The notes: generated from the letters alone by a model not told the origin. DNA of 64,000 bases from Streptomyces sp. NBRC 110035 (GCF_000829695.1 NZ_BBNN01000038.1:1-64000); one strand, 5' to 3'; counted from the first letter of the stretch, positions 43,290 to 52,535 are shown. Program-made: numbers and translations.

Positions 43290-44051
43290 GTGAGTCACTC
43301 CGTGGGACAGGTGGCCGGCTTCGCCGGGGTCACGGTGCGCACCCTGCACCACTACGACGACATCGGCCTGCTCGCCCCGAGCGAGCGCAGCCGCGCGGGT
43401 CACCGGCGTTACACCGACGCCGACCTCGACCGGCTGCAGCAGATCCTGTTCTACCGGGAACTCGGCTTCCCGCTCGACGAGGTCGCCGCCCTGCTCGACG
43501 ACCCGCAGGCGGATCCGCGCGCGCACCTGCGCCGGCAGCACGACCTGCTGACCACCCGGATCGAGAGGCTGCAGAAGATGGCGGCGGCCGTGGAGCACGC
43601 CTTGGAGGCACGCACGATGGGGATCAGCCTGACGCCCGAGGAACGGTTCGAGGTGTTCGGGGACCACGACCCGGACCAGTACGAGGACGAGGTCCGGGAG
43701 CGCTGGGGCGACACCGACGCCTACCGGCAGTCCCGGCAGCGGACCGCGTCCTACACCAAGGAGGACTGGAAGCGCGTCACCGAGGAGCTCGACTCCCTCC
43801 ACCGGCGCATGGCCGACCTGATGTCCGCCGGTACCCCGGCCGACTCCGGGGATGCCATGGACGCGGCGGAGGAGCACCGGCTCTTCGTCACCCGCGCGTA
43901 CTACGACTGCGGGCACGAGATGCACACCTGCCTGGGCGAGATGTACGTGGCCGACCCGCGTTTCACGCGGACGTACGAGAGCATCCGCCCCGGCCTGGCG
44001 GTCTACCTGCGCGACGCGATCGTGGCCAACGCGGCCCGGCACGACGGCTGA
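43290..44051 (+). CDS. tipA: MerR-family thiopeptide-sensing regulator TipA
   Basis: 253-residue activator that binds thiopeptide antibiotics covalently and drives its own promoter. Residues 1-70 are a MerR winged helix (SVGQVAGFAGVTVRTLHHYDDIGLL), followed by a coiled coil and the TipAS drug-binding domain (residues 110-253). Cys207 and Cys214 in YDCGHEMHTCLGEMY match the positions reported for thiostrepton binding. An internal ATG at codon 110 with GGAGG upstream gives TipAS. GTG 43290 is the start. Confidence 0.93.
   Translation: MSHSVGQVAGFAGVTVRTLHHYDDIGLLAPSERSRAGHRRYTDADLDRLQQILFYRELGFPLDEVAALLDDPQADPRAHLRRQHDLLTTRIERLQKMAAAVEHALEARTMGISLTPEERFEVFGDHDPDQYEDEVRERWGDTDAYRQSRQRTASYTKEDWKRVTEELDSLHRRMADLMSAGTPADSGDAMDAAEEHRLFVTRAYYDCGHEMHTCLGEMYVADPRFTRTYESIRPGLAVYLRDAIVANAARHDG
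43600..43619 (+). promoter_or_regulatory. Internal start for TipAS
   Basis: TTGGAGG lies about 9 bases before ATG 43617, which is codon 110 of tipA. The short product is the drug-binding domain alone, known in S. lividans to outnumber the long form and to trap the antibiotic. Confidence 0.75.
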
Positions 44052-44071
44052 GCCCGTACCGCCGCACGGTG

Positions 44072-44106
44072 CGCCGCCCGAGCCCTGCCGGGGGCCGGGC
44101 GGCGCG
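44072..44106. terminator. Hairpin between convergent tipA and ybjQ
   Basis: GCGCCGCCCG (44072-44081) pairs with CGGGCGGCGC (44097-44106). It lies between two convergent stops and could end both transcripts; no T-run follows. Confidence 0.5.
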
Positions 44107-44114
44107 CCGCGCGG

Positions 44115-44480
44115 TCACTCGCGTACGAGGACCACCGCGGTGCCGTACGCGCACACCTCGGTGCCCACGTCCGCCGCGTCCGTGACGTCGAAACGGAACG
44201 CCAGCACCCCGTTGGCGCCCCGCGCGCGGGCCTGCTCGATCAGTCGCTCCATGGCCTGGTTGCGGGTCTCCACGAGCGTCTTGGTCAGCCCTTTGAGTTC
44301 CCCTCCGACCATCGACTTCAGACCGGCGCCGATCTGGCTGCCGAGGTGGCGGGACCTCACGGTCAGCCCGAAGACCTCTCCGACCACTTCCTGCACCCGG
44401 TACCCCGGGACGTCGTTCGTCGTGACCACCAGGACGTCGGGCCCGGGGCCCTGTCCACCGCCGTACTCCTCGATTCCCAT
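44115..44480 (-). CDS. YbjQ-family (DUF74) heavy-metal-binding-like protein
   Basis: 121-residue protein with the YbjQ pattern: VLVVTTNDVPGYRVQEVVGEVFGL, then LTKTLVETRNQAMERLIEQARARGANGVLAFRFD and a terminal YGTAVVLV. YbjQ proteins form pentamers and are named for possible metal binding; the cellular role is unknown. ATG 44480. It converges on tipA across a hairpin. Confidence 0.88.
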   Translation of the reverse strand: MGIEEYGGGQGPGPDVLVVTTNDVPGYRVQEVVGEVFGLTVRSRHLGSQIGAGLKSMVGGELKGLTKTLVETRNQAMERLIEQARARGANGVLAFRFDVTDAADVGTEVCAYGTAVVLVRE

Positions 44481-44617
44481 GGCCCCCAGCTTCGCCGGGG
44501 AGGGGGCACGGTGCAATCCTGGGTACGCCCCGTGGAACCCGGGCCGGGACGGCTGCGTTGATAGCTTTGGCACCCAGCCCCCGCCCGCCCCCCTCAACCA
44601 GCAGGAGCCACAGCCCC

Positions 44618-45643
44618 GTGACCACCCTTGCGCTCGGCCCCGAGTGGCTGAGCCCGGACTACCTGATCGAGACCTTCAGCCTTCCCGGCATCCTGCTGAT
44701 CGTCTTCGCCGAGTCCGGATTCTTCGCGTTCCTGCCCGGTGACTCCCTGCTGTTCACGGCGGGCCTCTTCGTGGCCGAGGGCAGCTACATCACCCAGCCG
44801 CTGTGGCTGGTCTGTACGCTGATCGTGCTCGCCGCAGTCCTGGGCGACCAAGTCGGCTACACGATCGGCAAGTTCTTCGGGCCGAGGATCTTCAGCCGTC
44901 CCAACTCCAAGCTCTTCAAACAGGAGAACCTGGAGAAGGCCCACGAGTTCATGGAGAAGTACGGCCCGAAGGCGATCGTGCTGGCCCGCTTCGTGCCGAT
45001 CGTGCGCACCTTCGCCCCCATCACGGCGGGCGCGGGCCGGATGAAGTACCGCACGTTCCTCACGTACAACGTCATCGGCGGCGTGGCCTGGGGCTCGGGC
45101 GTCACGCTCGCCGGCTACTGGCTCGGCCAGATCGAGTTCATCAAGACCAACGTCGAGTCGATCCTCATCCTGATCGTCTTCCTCTCGGTGGTCCCGATCA
45201 TCGTCGAGTACCTGCGGGAACGCGCGAAGAAGAAGCGCGGCGCCGTCGAGACCCCGGACGCCCCGCAGCAGGACGAGTACGACGCGTACGTCAGCCGGCA
45301 GGCCGCCGAGTACGCCCGGCAGCCGGTCATGGACGACGCCACGACCCAGCTCCGCCGCATCACCCCGGACGGACCGCGGCCCCGGCAGCAGCAGGCCCCG
45401 CAGCCCCAGCAGCCCTACGGCAACCAGGGTTACCCGCACCAGCAGCCCCGGCCCCAGCAGCCCCAGCAGCCCTACGGCGGAGGCCAGGGCGGGTACGACC
45501 AGCACTACGGCGGGCAGCAGTATCCCCAGGGCCAGGGCCAGGGCCAGGGCCAGGGCGGGGCGCAGGGGCAGCCTCAGGCACCGCAGGGTCAGGGGCACGG
45601 CCAGGACTACAACCAGCAGCCGCCCCACCCCCGCGGTTACTGA
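44618..45643 (+). CDS. DedA-family membrane protein with Gln/Pro/Gly-rich tail
   Basis: 341-residue inner membrane protein. The first ~210 residues are a DedA (SNARE-associated) domain with the motifs FLPGDSLLFTAG and FVPIVRTFAPITAGAGRMKY and about five membrane segments. DedA proteins are linked to lipid flipping and proton gradients. Residues ~230-341 are a hydrophilic tail rich in Gln, Pro, Gly and Tyr with a run of QG dipeptides, absent from bacterial relatives such as E. coli YqjA. GTG 44618 has CAGGAG upstream. A strong palindrome follows the stop. Confidence 0.88.
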   Translation: MTTLALGPEWLSPDYLIETFSLPGILLIVFAESGFFAFLPGDSLLFTAGLFVAEGSYITQPLWLVCTLIVLAAVLGDQVGYTIGKFFGPRIFSRPNSKLFKQENLEKAHEFMEKYGPKAIVLARFVPIVRTFAPITAGAGRMKYRTFLTYNVIGGVAWGSGVTLAGYWLGQIEFIKTNVESILILIVFLSVVPIIVEYLRERAKKKRGAVETPDAPQQDEYDAYVSRQAAEYARQPVMDDATTQLRRITPDGPRPRQQQAPQPQQPYGNQGYPHQQPRPQQPQQPYGGGQGGYDQHYGGQQYPQGQGQGQGQGGAQGQPQAPQGQGHGQDYNQQPPHPRGY

Positions 45644-45672
45644 ACCGCCGTTCCGAACCCGTACCGAACACG

Positions 45673-45708
45673 TCCCCGGGGTGCGCGACCGCTCGCGCAC
45701 CCCGGGGA
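45673..45708 (+). terminator. Perfect 16-bp hairpin after the DedA gene
   Basis: Left arm 45673-45688, loop CCGC, right arm 45693-45708. GC-rich without a T-run, between convergent genes. Confidence 0.65.
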
Positions 45709-45779
45709 TCCGTGTACCCGGTGGCCCGGGGATCCGAGGAACCGGTGGCCCGGTGGCCCGTGTACCCGGTGGCCCGGGG
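45709..45779. repeat. Short tandem repeat of GTGGCCCGG / GTGTACCCG type
   Basis: Several near-copies of a roughly 9-base unit (CCCGGTGGC, CCCGTGTAC) fill the 70 bases between the hairpin and the ThrE stop. Confidence 0.6.
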
Positions 45780-47489
45780 TCAGAAGCCGCGTGTCCGCTT
45801 CGCCGCCCTGCGCTTCTCGGCGGAGCCGACCCGCAGGAACAGCCGGGAGATCTCCGAACCGAGGTTCACCCCGATCGCGATGGCCATGGCGAGCGCCACC
45901 GCCTTCGAGAGGGACAGCAGCCCCTTGTCCACCTCGTTCTGGGCGATCGCCAGCAGACCGAAGTACGTGGCGGAACCGGGCAGCAGGGGCCCGATCGCCG
46001 CCGTGATGTACGGCAGCGCCGAAGCGAACCGGTACCGGGACAGCAGCTGTCCGAACAGTCCCACGAGCCCCGCCGCCGCGGCGGTGGAGGCCACCGGCGA
46101 GATGCCGCCCGCGTAGTGCATCGCGCCGTACACCACCCAGGCGACGCCGCCGTTGAGGGTGACCAGCAGCACCGTGGACCGCTCCTGCTGGAGCAGCACC
46201 GCGAAGGCCAGCGACAACCCGAGCGACGCGGTGATCTGCAGCAGCGGCCGGTCGGTCAGGACGAGTGCGGCGTCGGGGTTCAGCTTCGCACCCAGCTGCA
46301 CGCCGAAGTAGAGCACCACCAGCACGCCGGTCACGATGCCCACGAAGAAGTACAGAACCTCCAGGAGCCGCGCGGAGGCGGTGATGTAGAAGCCCGTCAG
46401 ACCGTCCTGCACGCCTGCCACCAGCGCCCGTCCCGGCAGCAGGGCGAACAGCCCACCGGTGATCACGGCGGAGGCCTTCACGTCCGCGTGCGCCAGCGTC
46501 AGTGCGACGCCCATCGCGGCCGGCGGCATCGCGGCCACCGTGAACTGGTAGAACTCCGGCAGTCCCCGGTCGGCGCACTTCCAGGCCAGCCGGTCGCCGA
46601 GCATCGCGCCCACCGCCGCGGCCACGAAGACCAGGAGACCACCGCCGACCAGTACCGAGGCCGAACCCGCCAGCAGCCCGCTGGCCGCGTTCAGCACCCA
46701 GGTGGGGTAGGGGTGCCGGTTGCGGCGGATCTCCGCGAGCCGCCGGTAGGACTCCTCCAGGGAGATGTGCGTCTCGTCGTCGCTGAGGTCGTCCACCAGC
46801 TGGTACACGGCCGCCAGGCGGGTGTAGTCGGTGCCCCGGCGGCGCACCGTGCGCGACGCGGTCACCGGGTCCTCCACCAGCGACGGCTGGTGGGAGATCG
46901 ACAGCAGGGTGAAGGTGACGGTCGGCTCGCAGCGGTCCAGGCCGTAGGAGCGGCAGACGGCGAACATCGCCCCCTCCACGTCCTCCGCGCCCTCGCCGCC
47001 CGCCAGCAGCAGCTCCCCGATACGCAGCGTCAGGTCGAGCACGCGCGGCACGGCGGGCCCGGTGTCGTCGTCGTGCCGGTGCACCTGTTCCGGTGCCGGC
47101 CGCTCGGTCACCGGCATGCGCAGCATGGTGCGCATCCGGTCCTGCCAGGGCACGTCCCGGTGCAGGGAGACGGACGGGATCCCGTTGGGCGGGGTGAAAG
47201 CCGGCGGAGCCTGCTTGACCTGGTACGTACTCGGCGGGTTGAACGCCGACCCCTCCGTCTCGACGGGCGGTGGGGGAGCCGTGTCCAGGCCCTCGGGCAG
47301 GGCGAACTCCGACGTCGTCTCCGACTCCGTGGGGACCCGCGGGGCCCTCATGAGCGCCAGCCCTTCCGGAACGGCGAACTCCGACGTCGTCGACGACTCC
47401 GTATCCACCGGAGCCACCAGTCCGACCCGAGAGCCGAAGCCGCTCCTCGCCTCGTCCGACCGGCGTTTGCGGTCCTCCGCGTCCGTCAC
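45780..47489 (-). CDS. Threonine/serine exporter ThrE family
   Basis: 569-residue transporter. A ~160-residue hydrophilic N-terminus with repeated TSEFA-PEGL pieces precedes the ThrE domain (LDLTLRIGELLLAGGEGAEDVEGAMFAVCRSYGLDRCEPTVTF region) and then about ten membrane segments in two halves (DUF1212 and DUF3815 types fused). The family exports Thr/Ser with proton exchange. GTG 47489 is chosen; a longer frame to 47561 is possible and the ribosome site is weak. The stop faces the DedA gene. Confidence 0.85.
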   Translation of the reverse strand: MTDAEDRKRRSDEARSGFGSRVGLVAPVDTESSTTSEFAVPEGLALMRAPRVPTESETTSEFALPEGLDTAPPPPVETEGSAFNPPSTYQVKQAPPAFTPPNGIPSVSLHRDVPWQDRMRTMLRMPVTERPAPEQVHRHDDDTGPAVPRVLDLTLRIGELLLAGGEGAEDVEGAMFAVCRSYGLDRCEPTVTFTLLSISHQPSLVEDPVTASRTVRRRGTDYTRLAAVYQLVDDLSDDETHISLEESYRRLAEIRRNRHPYPTWVLNAASGLLAGSASVLVGGGLLVFVAAAVGAMLGDRLAWKCADRGLPEFYQFTVAAMPPAAMGVALTLAHADVKASAVITGGLFALLPGRALVAGVQDGLTGFYITASARLLEVLYFFVGIVTGVLVVLYFGVQLGAKLNPDAALVLTDRPLLQITASLGLSLAFAVLLQQERSTVLLVTLNGGVAWVVYGAMHYAGGISPVASTAAAAGLVGLFGQLLSRYRFASALPYITAAIGPLLPGSATYFGLLAIAQNEVDKGLLSLSKAVALAMAIAIGVNLGSEISRLFLRVGSAEKRRAAKRTRGF

Positions 47490-47573
47490 CTGCGCTGCGC
47501 TCCCTGCTACGACATGTCCCTGCTGCTTGCACCCCCGTGGGGCCCGGCCGGCAGGCCCCACGGGCCAGTATGC

Positions 47574-47631
47574 GCACGAGACGCGAAAAGGGCCGCACGC
47601 ATATGCGTGCGGCCCTTTTCGCGTCTCGTGC
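47574..47631. terminator. 58-bp perfect palindrome downstream of ppa
   Basis: Both 29-base arms are exactly complementary with no spacer (centre GCATATGC at 47599-47606). The arms include AAAAGGGCC and GGCCCTTTT. It lies 9 bases past the ppa stop and upstream of the ThrE gene, so it most likely terminates ppa transcription. Confidence 0.7.
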
Positions 47632-47639
47632 CCGGGGGC

Positions 47640-48146
47640 TCAGTGGCCGCCCGTCTCCTTGAAACGCTTGTAGGACCGCTCGATCTCGATCTCGGCGTCC
47701 GTCCGGCCGACCCAGTTGGCGCCCTCCACCGACTTGCCCGGCTCCAGGTCCTTGTAGACCTCGAAGAAGTGCTGGATCTCCAGACGGTCGAACTCCGACA
47801 CGTGGTGGATGTCCCGCAGGTGCTCCACCCGCGGGTCCGTCGACGGGACGCACAGCAGCTTGTCGTCGCCGCCGGCCTCGTCCGTCATCCGGAACATGCC
47901 GATCGCGCGGCAGCGGATCAGACAGCCCGGGAACGTCGGCTCGTCGAGAATGACCAGCGCGTCCAGCGGGTCGCCGTCCTCGCCGAGGGTGTTCTCGACG
48001 AAGCCGTAGTCGGTCGGATAGGCGGTCGAGGTGAAGAGTCGACGGTCCAGGCGGATCCGACCCGTCTCGTGGTCCACCTCGTACTTGTTCCGCGAACCCT
48101 TCGGGATCTCGATCGTGACGTCGAACTCCACCGGTGGCTCCTCCAT
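47640..48146 (-). CDS. ppa: Inorganic pyrophosphatase
   Basis: 168-residue family I soluble pyrophosphatase that hydrolyses PPi to drive biosynthesis. Recognised by EIPKGSRNKYEVDHETGRIRLDR, YPTDYGFVENTLGEDGDPLDALV with the metal-binding Asp residues (DGDPLD), and the C-terminal KDLEPGKSVEGANWVG. ATG 48146 is taken as start; a GTG at 48155 is in frame and neither has a strong ribosome site. Divergent from dacB with a short shared promoter region. Confidence 0.95.
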   Translation of the reverse strand: MEEPPVEFDVTIEIPKGSRNKYEVDHETGRIRLDRRLFTSTAYPTDYGFVENTLGEDGDPLDALVILDEPTFPGCLIRCRAIGMFRMTDEAGGDDKLLCVPSTDPRVEHLRDIHHVSEFDRLEIQHFFEVYKDLEPGKSVEGANWVGRTDAEIEIERSYKRFKETGGH

Positions 48147-48216
48147 GATCAGCACATAGTTCTGGTGGTTAAGTGTCCCTCACGCAGGTGTGTGATCGCG
48201 AAAGGGGTTGGTGGTC

Positions 48217-49845
48217 GTGCCGGAGCTGAGGCCTTGGCGGGCCGCGAGACCGCATGTGGCGCGGTTCGCGGACGCCGTGCGACCCCGTCTGGCACGGACC
48301 GCGGCGGCTGTCCGGCCGCGTCTGGCGCGGTTGCGGCCGAGTCGTCCCGCGGGTGTCGCCACGACCGCCGGGCCACGGATCACGCGGTCGGTGGCCCGGC
48401 CGGGAACCTGGTCGGGGACCTGGCGGTTCACCGTGGTCGCGGCCGCCGCCGGAACGGTGCTGGCCGCAGGCGCGGTGACCGCCGCCGGTCCCTGGGACTC
48501 CACCGGTCAGCGTACGGCCGAGCAGGACCGGGCCGTGGCCCTGGAGGCCACGCGTGGCGCAGATCACGGCGGCACCCGCGGCAACGCCGGTACACCGCCC
48601 CGCGGCCCCCGTACGGCTCCCAGCGCCCCCTCCGTGCTCACCGGACTCGGCGGCGGCGCCACCACCGTCAAGTCGGCGCCCGGCGGCAAGGCCCTCTCGG
48701 GCACCCTCGCCCCGCTGCTGAAGACCCCGGCGTTCGGCGACCGTTCCGCCTCCGTGGTAGACGTGTCCACCGGCCGGAGCCTGTACGCCGACGGCCCCGC
48801 GGACGCGTTCACCCCCGCCTCCACCACGAAGATCGCCACCGCCGCCGCCGCCCTCGCCGCGCTTGGCCCCGACCACCGCCTGACCACCCGCGCCACCTAC
48901 GAACCCGACACGAAAGAGGTCATCCTCGTCGGCGGCGGCGACCCCACCCTCACCGCCCGGAAGAAGGACACCACCGGCTCGGCGAGCCTGCGCGACCTCG
49001 CCGGCCGCACCGCCGCCGCCCTCGCCGAACGCGGCGTGCGCGAGGTCACCCTGTCCTACGACACCACCCTCTACCCGGGCAGCGAGCGGCACCCGATCGG
49101 CGTCAACCCCAACATCGCCCTCGTCACCCCGCTGATGGCCGACGAGGCCCGCACCGACGACTCCGTCAGCGGCCCCGCGGACCGCGTCCCGGACCCCGCG
49201 GCCGACGCCGCGCAAAAGTTCGGCGCGCTCCTGAAGGAACACGGCGTCAAGGTCACACCCCCCGGCCCGTCGAAGTCCACGACCCGCGCCGGCACCCTCG
49301 CCACGGTCTCCTCGCCCCCGCTCGCCACCCTGGTCGAACGGATGCTCACCCACAGCGACAACGACCTCGCCGAAGCCCTCGCCCGCCAGACCGCGATCGC
49401 CACCGGCCGACGCGCCGACTTCGCGGGCGCCACCGCCGCCGTCCGCACCCAGCTGCAGAAGCTCGGCGTCCCCCTGAAGGGCACCGCGTTCAAGGACGCC
49501 AGCGGCCTCGACCGCAGGAACCGGCTCACCACCGGCCTGCTCACCACCCTCCTCGTGAAGTCCGGCGACCCCGCCCGCCCCGAACTGCGCCCCGTCCTCA
49601 CCGGCCTGCCCGTCGCCGGCTTCACCGGCACCCTCACCGGCCGCTACGCCGACGGCGCTGCCGGTGTCGTACGGGCCAAGACGGGCACCCTCACCGGCGT
49701 CAACGCCCTGGCGGGCACCGTCGTCGACCGGGAGGGCAGGCTGCTCGCCTTCGCCTTCCTCGCGACCGGCACCACCGACCCGACGGCCGCCCAGGCCGCC
49801 CTCGACAAGGCCGCCACGGCCCTGGCGGCGTGCGGCTGCCGGTGA
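48217..49845 (+). CDS. dacB: D-alanyl-D-alanine carboxypeptidase/endopeptidase, PBP4 type
   Basis: 542-residue penicillin-binding protein acting on peptidoglycan outside the membrane. A basic N-terminus and one hydrophobic segment (~68-90, RFTVVAAAAGTVLAAGAVTA) form the anchor or signal. Active-site motifs are S202-x-x-K in ASTTKIA, S380-D-N in HSDNDLAE and K488-T-G in RAKTGTLTG. The order and spacing are those of the DacB/PBP4 family (peptidase S13). GTG 48217 is preferred for AAAGGGG 9 bases upstream; TTG 48208 and GTG 48211 are alternatives. Confidence 0.9.
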   Translation: MPELRPWRAARPHVARFADAVRPRLARTAAAVRPRLARLRPSRPAGVATTAGPRITRSVARPGTWSGTWRFTVVAAAAGTVLAAGAVTAAGPWDSTGQRTAEQDRAVALEATRGADHGGTRGNAGTPPRGPRTAPSAPSVLTGLGGGATTVKSAPGGKALSGTLAPLLKTPAFGDRSASVVDVSTGRSLYADGPADAFTPASTTKIATAAAALAALGPDHRLTTRATYEPDTKEVILVGGGDPTLTARKKDTTGSASLRDLAGRTAAALAERGVREVTLSYDTTLYPGSERHPIGVNPNIALVTPLMADEARTDDSVSGPADRVPDPAADAAQKFGALLKEHGVKVTPPGPSKSTTRAGTLATVSSPPLATLVERMLTHSDNDLAEALARQTAIATGRRADFAGATAAVRTQLQKLGVPLKGTAFKDASGLDRRNRLTTGLLTTLLVKSGDPARPELRPVLTGLPVAGFTGTLTGRYADGAAGVVRAKTGTLTGVNALAGTVVDREGRLLAFAFLATGTTDPTAAQAALDKAATALAACGCR

Positions 49846-49949
49846 CCCGCCGATGACCCGCCGGTCACGTGCCGGGCGCCGCAGGGACGCCCGGCACCGG
49901 CCGTCCCGCAGCTCTGCCCCGCGCCTCGCTCCTCACGTACCGTTGCAGC

Positions 49950-51107
49950 ATGACGAGTTTCGGTGGTGCTGCCTCTTCCGGGATGGTCGACTGGGATCTC
50001 GCGGTCGCGACCGCGACCCGGCTCATGCGGCCGGGGCCCGACGTGAGCCGTGACGAGGCCAGGGCCATCGTCACCGAACTGCGGAGGCACGCGAAGGCCT
50101 CCGAGACGCACGTCCGCGGCTTCACCCGGCTGGGCACCGAGGAGACGCACGACACCCCCGTCCTCGTCGTCGACCGCCCGGGCTGGGTCCGGGCCAACGT
50201 CGCGGGCTTCCGCGAACTGCTCAAGCCGCTCCTCGACAAGATGCAGGACCGGCGCGGCACCTCACCCGGCGGGGTCCTCCTGGGCACCGTCGGCGGCAAG
50301 GTCACCGGCGTCGAGGTCGGCATGCTGCTGTCCTTCCTGGCCTCCCGCGTCCTCGGCCAGTACGAGACCTTCGCCCCCGCCGCCCGCGACCTGCCGGCCG
50401 GCGGCCCGCCCGGCGCGCCGAACGGCGGCGGCAGGCTGCTGCTCGTCGCCCCCAACATCGTCCACGTGGAGCGCGAACTCGACGTGGACCCGCACGACTT
50501 CCGGCTGTGGGTCTGCCTGCACGAGGAGACGCACCGCACCCAGTTCTCCGCCGTCCCCTGGCTGCGCGACCACATGCAGGGCGAGATCCAGTCGTTCCTG
50601 GGGGAGACCGACGTCGACCCCATGACCGTCCTGGAGCGCGTCCGTCAGGCCGTCCAGTCCTTCACCGGTGGCCGGCCCGAGGGCGAGGAGGGCGAGGACG
50701 GGGGGGACGGACACTCCCTCGTGGAGCTCGTGCAGACCCCCGCCCAGCGGGAGATCCTCGGCCGGCTCACGGCCGTGATGTCCCTGCTGGAGGGGCACGC
50801 CGACTTCGTGATGGACGGCGTCGGGCCCGAGGTCGTGCCGAGCGTCGCCGAGATCCGCGAGAAGTTCCAGCAGCGGCGCGCGAAGGGCGCCTCCCGCCTG
50901 GACCTGGCCCTGCGCAAACTGCTCGGCCTGGACGCCAAGCTCCGCCAGTACCGCGACGGCGAACGCTTCGTCCGCGCGGTGGTCGAGGAGGTCGGCATGG
51001 ACGGCTTCAACCGGGTGTGGACCTCCCCCAACACCCTCCCCACCAAGGCGGAGATCTCCAAGCCCGCGGAGTGGGTCACCCGCGTGCACCGCAAACCCGA
51101 GGCGTAA
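49950..51107 (+). CDS. Zinc-dependent metalloprotease (DUF2342 type)
   Basis: 385-residue actinobacterial protein with a metal site H191-E192-x-x-H195 in CLHEETHRTQF and a possible third ligand in LEGHADFVMD. Family hallmarks are NIVHVERELDVDPHDFRLWV and LRQYRDGERFVRAVVEEVGMDGFNRVW. It was once tied to F420 biosynthesis by co-occurrence, but its substrate is unknown. ATG 49950 matches the family start. Position between dacB and tilS is typical of actinomycetes. Confidence 0.88.
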   Translation: MTSFGGAASSGMVDWDLAVATATRLMRPGPDVSRDEARAIVTELRRHAKASETHVRGFTRLGTEETHDTPVLVVDRPGWVRANVAGFRELLKPLLDKMQDRRGTSPGGVLLGTVGGKVTGVEVGMLLSFLASRVLGQYETFAPAARDLPAGGPPGAPNGGGRLLLVAPNIVHVERELDVDPHDFRLWVCLHEETHRTQFSAVPWLRDHMQGEIQSFLGETDVDPMTVLERVRQAVQSFTGGRPEGEEGEDGGDGHSLVELVQTPAQREILGRLTAVMSLLEGHADFVMDGVGPEVVPSVAEIREKFQQRRAKGASRLDLALRKLLGLDAKLRQYRDGERFVRAVVEEVGMDGFNRVWTSPNTLPTKAEISKPAEWVTRVHRKPEA

Positions 51108-51409
51108 CGGCCCGGACGCCCGGTGGGGCGTGCGCCGCTCGTGCCTCCGGACGCCCGGCGTGCGCCGGGCGGGGCGCGGGGCGGCGCGACGTCCGGGACG
51201 GGGCCGCGGGGGAACGGGACTGCGGGGGGACGGCACGAGGAGAATCCGGCGTACGGCAGTCGGACGGATCCTCAATCACCCGTCCGAGGGACCGTGAGCG
51301 AAGAGTAGGCGTGCAATGCTCGGGGAACACCCCGGTTCTGTCACCATCTACACACTCTGAGTGATCAACCCCGGGCTCACCCCCGAAAACTTCATGAAGG
51401 GAACCGGAC
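51108..51409. other. Spacer and probable promoter of tilS-hpt-ftsH
   Basis: About 300 bases. The last 100 (51310-51400) are AT-richer and should carry the promoter. No gene or RNA was recognised. Confidence 0.4.
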
Positions 51410-52474
51410 ATGGGTCCCCATCCTGCGGTCGCGGCGATACGCCTGGCGGTCCGCCGCGTGCTCCACGACATCCTCGACGAACACCACCGAAACCCCGGCG
51501 GACACGACCGGGTCGCCGCCGGCCCCGGCCGTACCCCCGGGGCCCCGCGCGCGTGTGAACCGTCCCCGCTCGTACTCGTCGCCTGCTCCGGCGGCGCCGA
51601 CTCCATGGCGCTCGCCTCCGCCCTCGCCTTCGAAGCCCCCCGCCTCGGCGTCCGCGCCGGCGGTGTCACCGTCGACCACGGCCTCCAGGCCGGCTCCGAC
51701 CTGCGCGCCGCCGAAGTGACCCTGCGCCTGCGCGGCCTCGGCCTCGGCCCCGTCGACTCCGTCGCCGTCACCGTCGGCCGCGGCGGCGGCCCCGAGGCCG
51801 CCGCCCGCGACGCCCGCTACGCCGCCCTCGACGCCGCCGCCGAACGGCACGGGGCGGCAGCCGTCCTGCTCGGCCACACCCGCGACGACCAGGCCGAGAC
51901 CGTCCTGCTGGGACTCGCCCGCGGCTCCGGCATCCGCTCCCTGTCCGGAATGGCCGCGGTCTCGGGGGTCGCCGGCCGCTACCGCAGGCCCTTCCTCCGG
52001 CTCGACCGGCAGACCGCCCGCACGGCCTGCATGGCCCAGTCCCTCCCCGTCTGGGACGACCCGCACAACACCGACCCCGCCTACACCCGCTCCCGGCTCC
52101 GCCACGAAGGCCTGCCCGCCCTGGAGAAGGCCCTCGGCAAAGGCGTCGTCGAGGCACTCGCCCGGACGGCGCAGCTCTCCCGCGACGACGCCGACGCCCT
52201 CGACGCCTGGGCCGGCCGCGCCGAAGCCGGCGTCCGCGACGCCGACGGCCGTCTGGAGTGCGCCGGACTCCACGCCCTCCCGCCCGCGGTGCGCCGCCGT
52301 GTACTGCGCCGCGCGGCCATCGAAGCGGGGGCTCCGGCCGGTTCGCTGTTCGCCCGGCACATCGAGGAGGTCGACCGGCTGATCACCGGCTGGCGCGGCC
52401 AGGGGGCCATCAATCTCCCCGGCCGGGTCGTGGCCCGTCGTCAGGGTGGCAGACTGGTGATTCGGCAAGGCTGA
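51410..52474 (+). CDS. tilS: tRNA(Ile)-lysidine synthase
   Basis: 354-residue essential enzyme that adds lysine to the CAU anticodon of tRNA-Ile, changing its decoding from AUG to AUA. The PP-loop SGGADS is at residues 60-65 (LVACSGGADSMALA), followed by GHTRDDQAETVLLGLARGSG and RPFLRLDRQTAR. The C-terminal part is a short TilS substrate-binding domain. ATG 51410 follows AAGGGA. hpt starts shortly after, the usual tilS-hpt-ftsH order. Confidence 0.93.
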   Translation: MGPHPAVAAIRLAVRRVLHDILDEHHRNPGGHDRVAAGPGRTPGAPRACEPSPLVLVACSGGADSMALASALAFEAPRLGVRAGGVTVDHGLQAGSDLRAAEVTLRLRGLGLGPVDSVAVTVGRGGGPEAAARDARYAALDAAAERHGAAAVLLGHTRDDQAETVLLGLARGSGIRSLSGMAAVSGVAGRYRRPFLRLDRQTARTACMAQSLPVWDDPHNTDPAYTRSRLRHEGLPALEKALGKGVVEALARTAQLSRDDADALDAWAGRAEAGVRDADGRLECAGLHALPPAVRRRVLRRAAIEAGAPAGSLFARHIEEVDRLITGWRGQGAINLPGRVVARRQGGRLVIRQG

Positions 52475-52535
52475 AAAACGTATCCTCGGCAGAGCCGCGG
52501 ACGGTACGGGACAGCCGGTGGGACGACCGAAAGTG

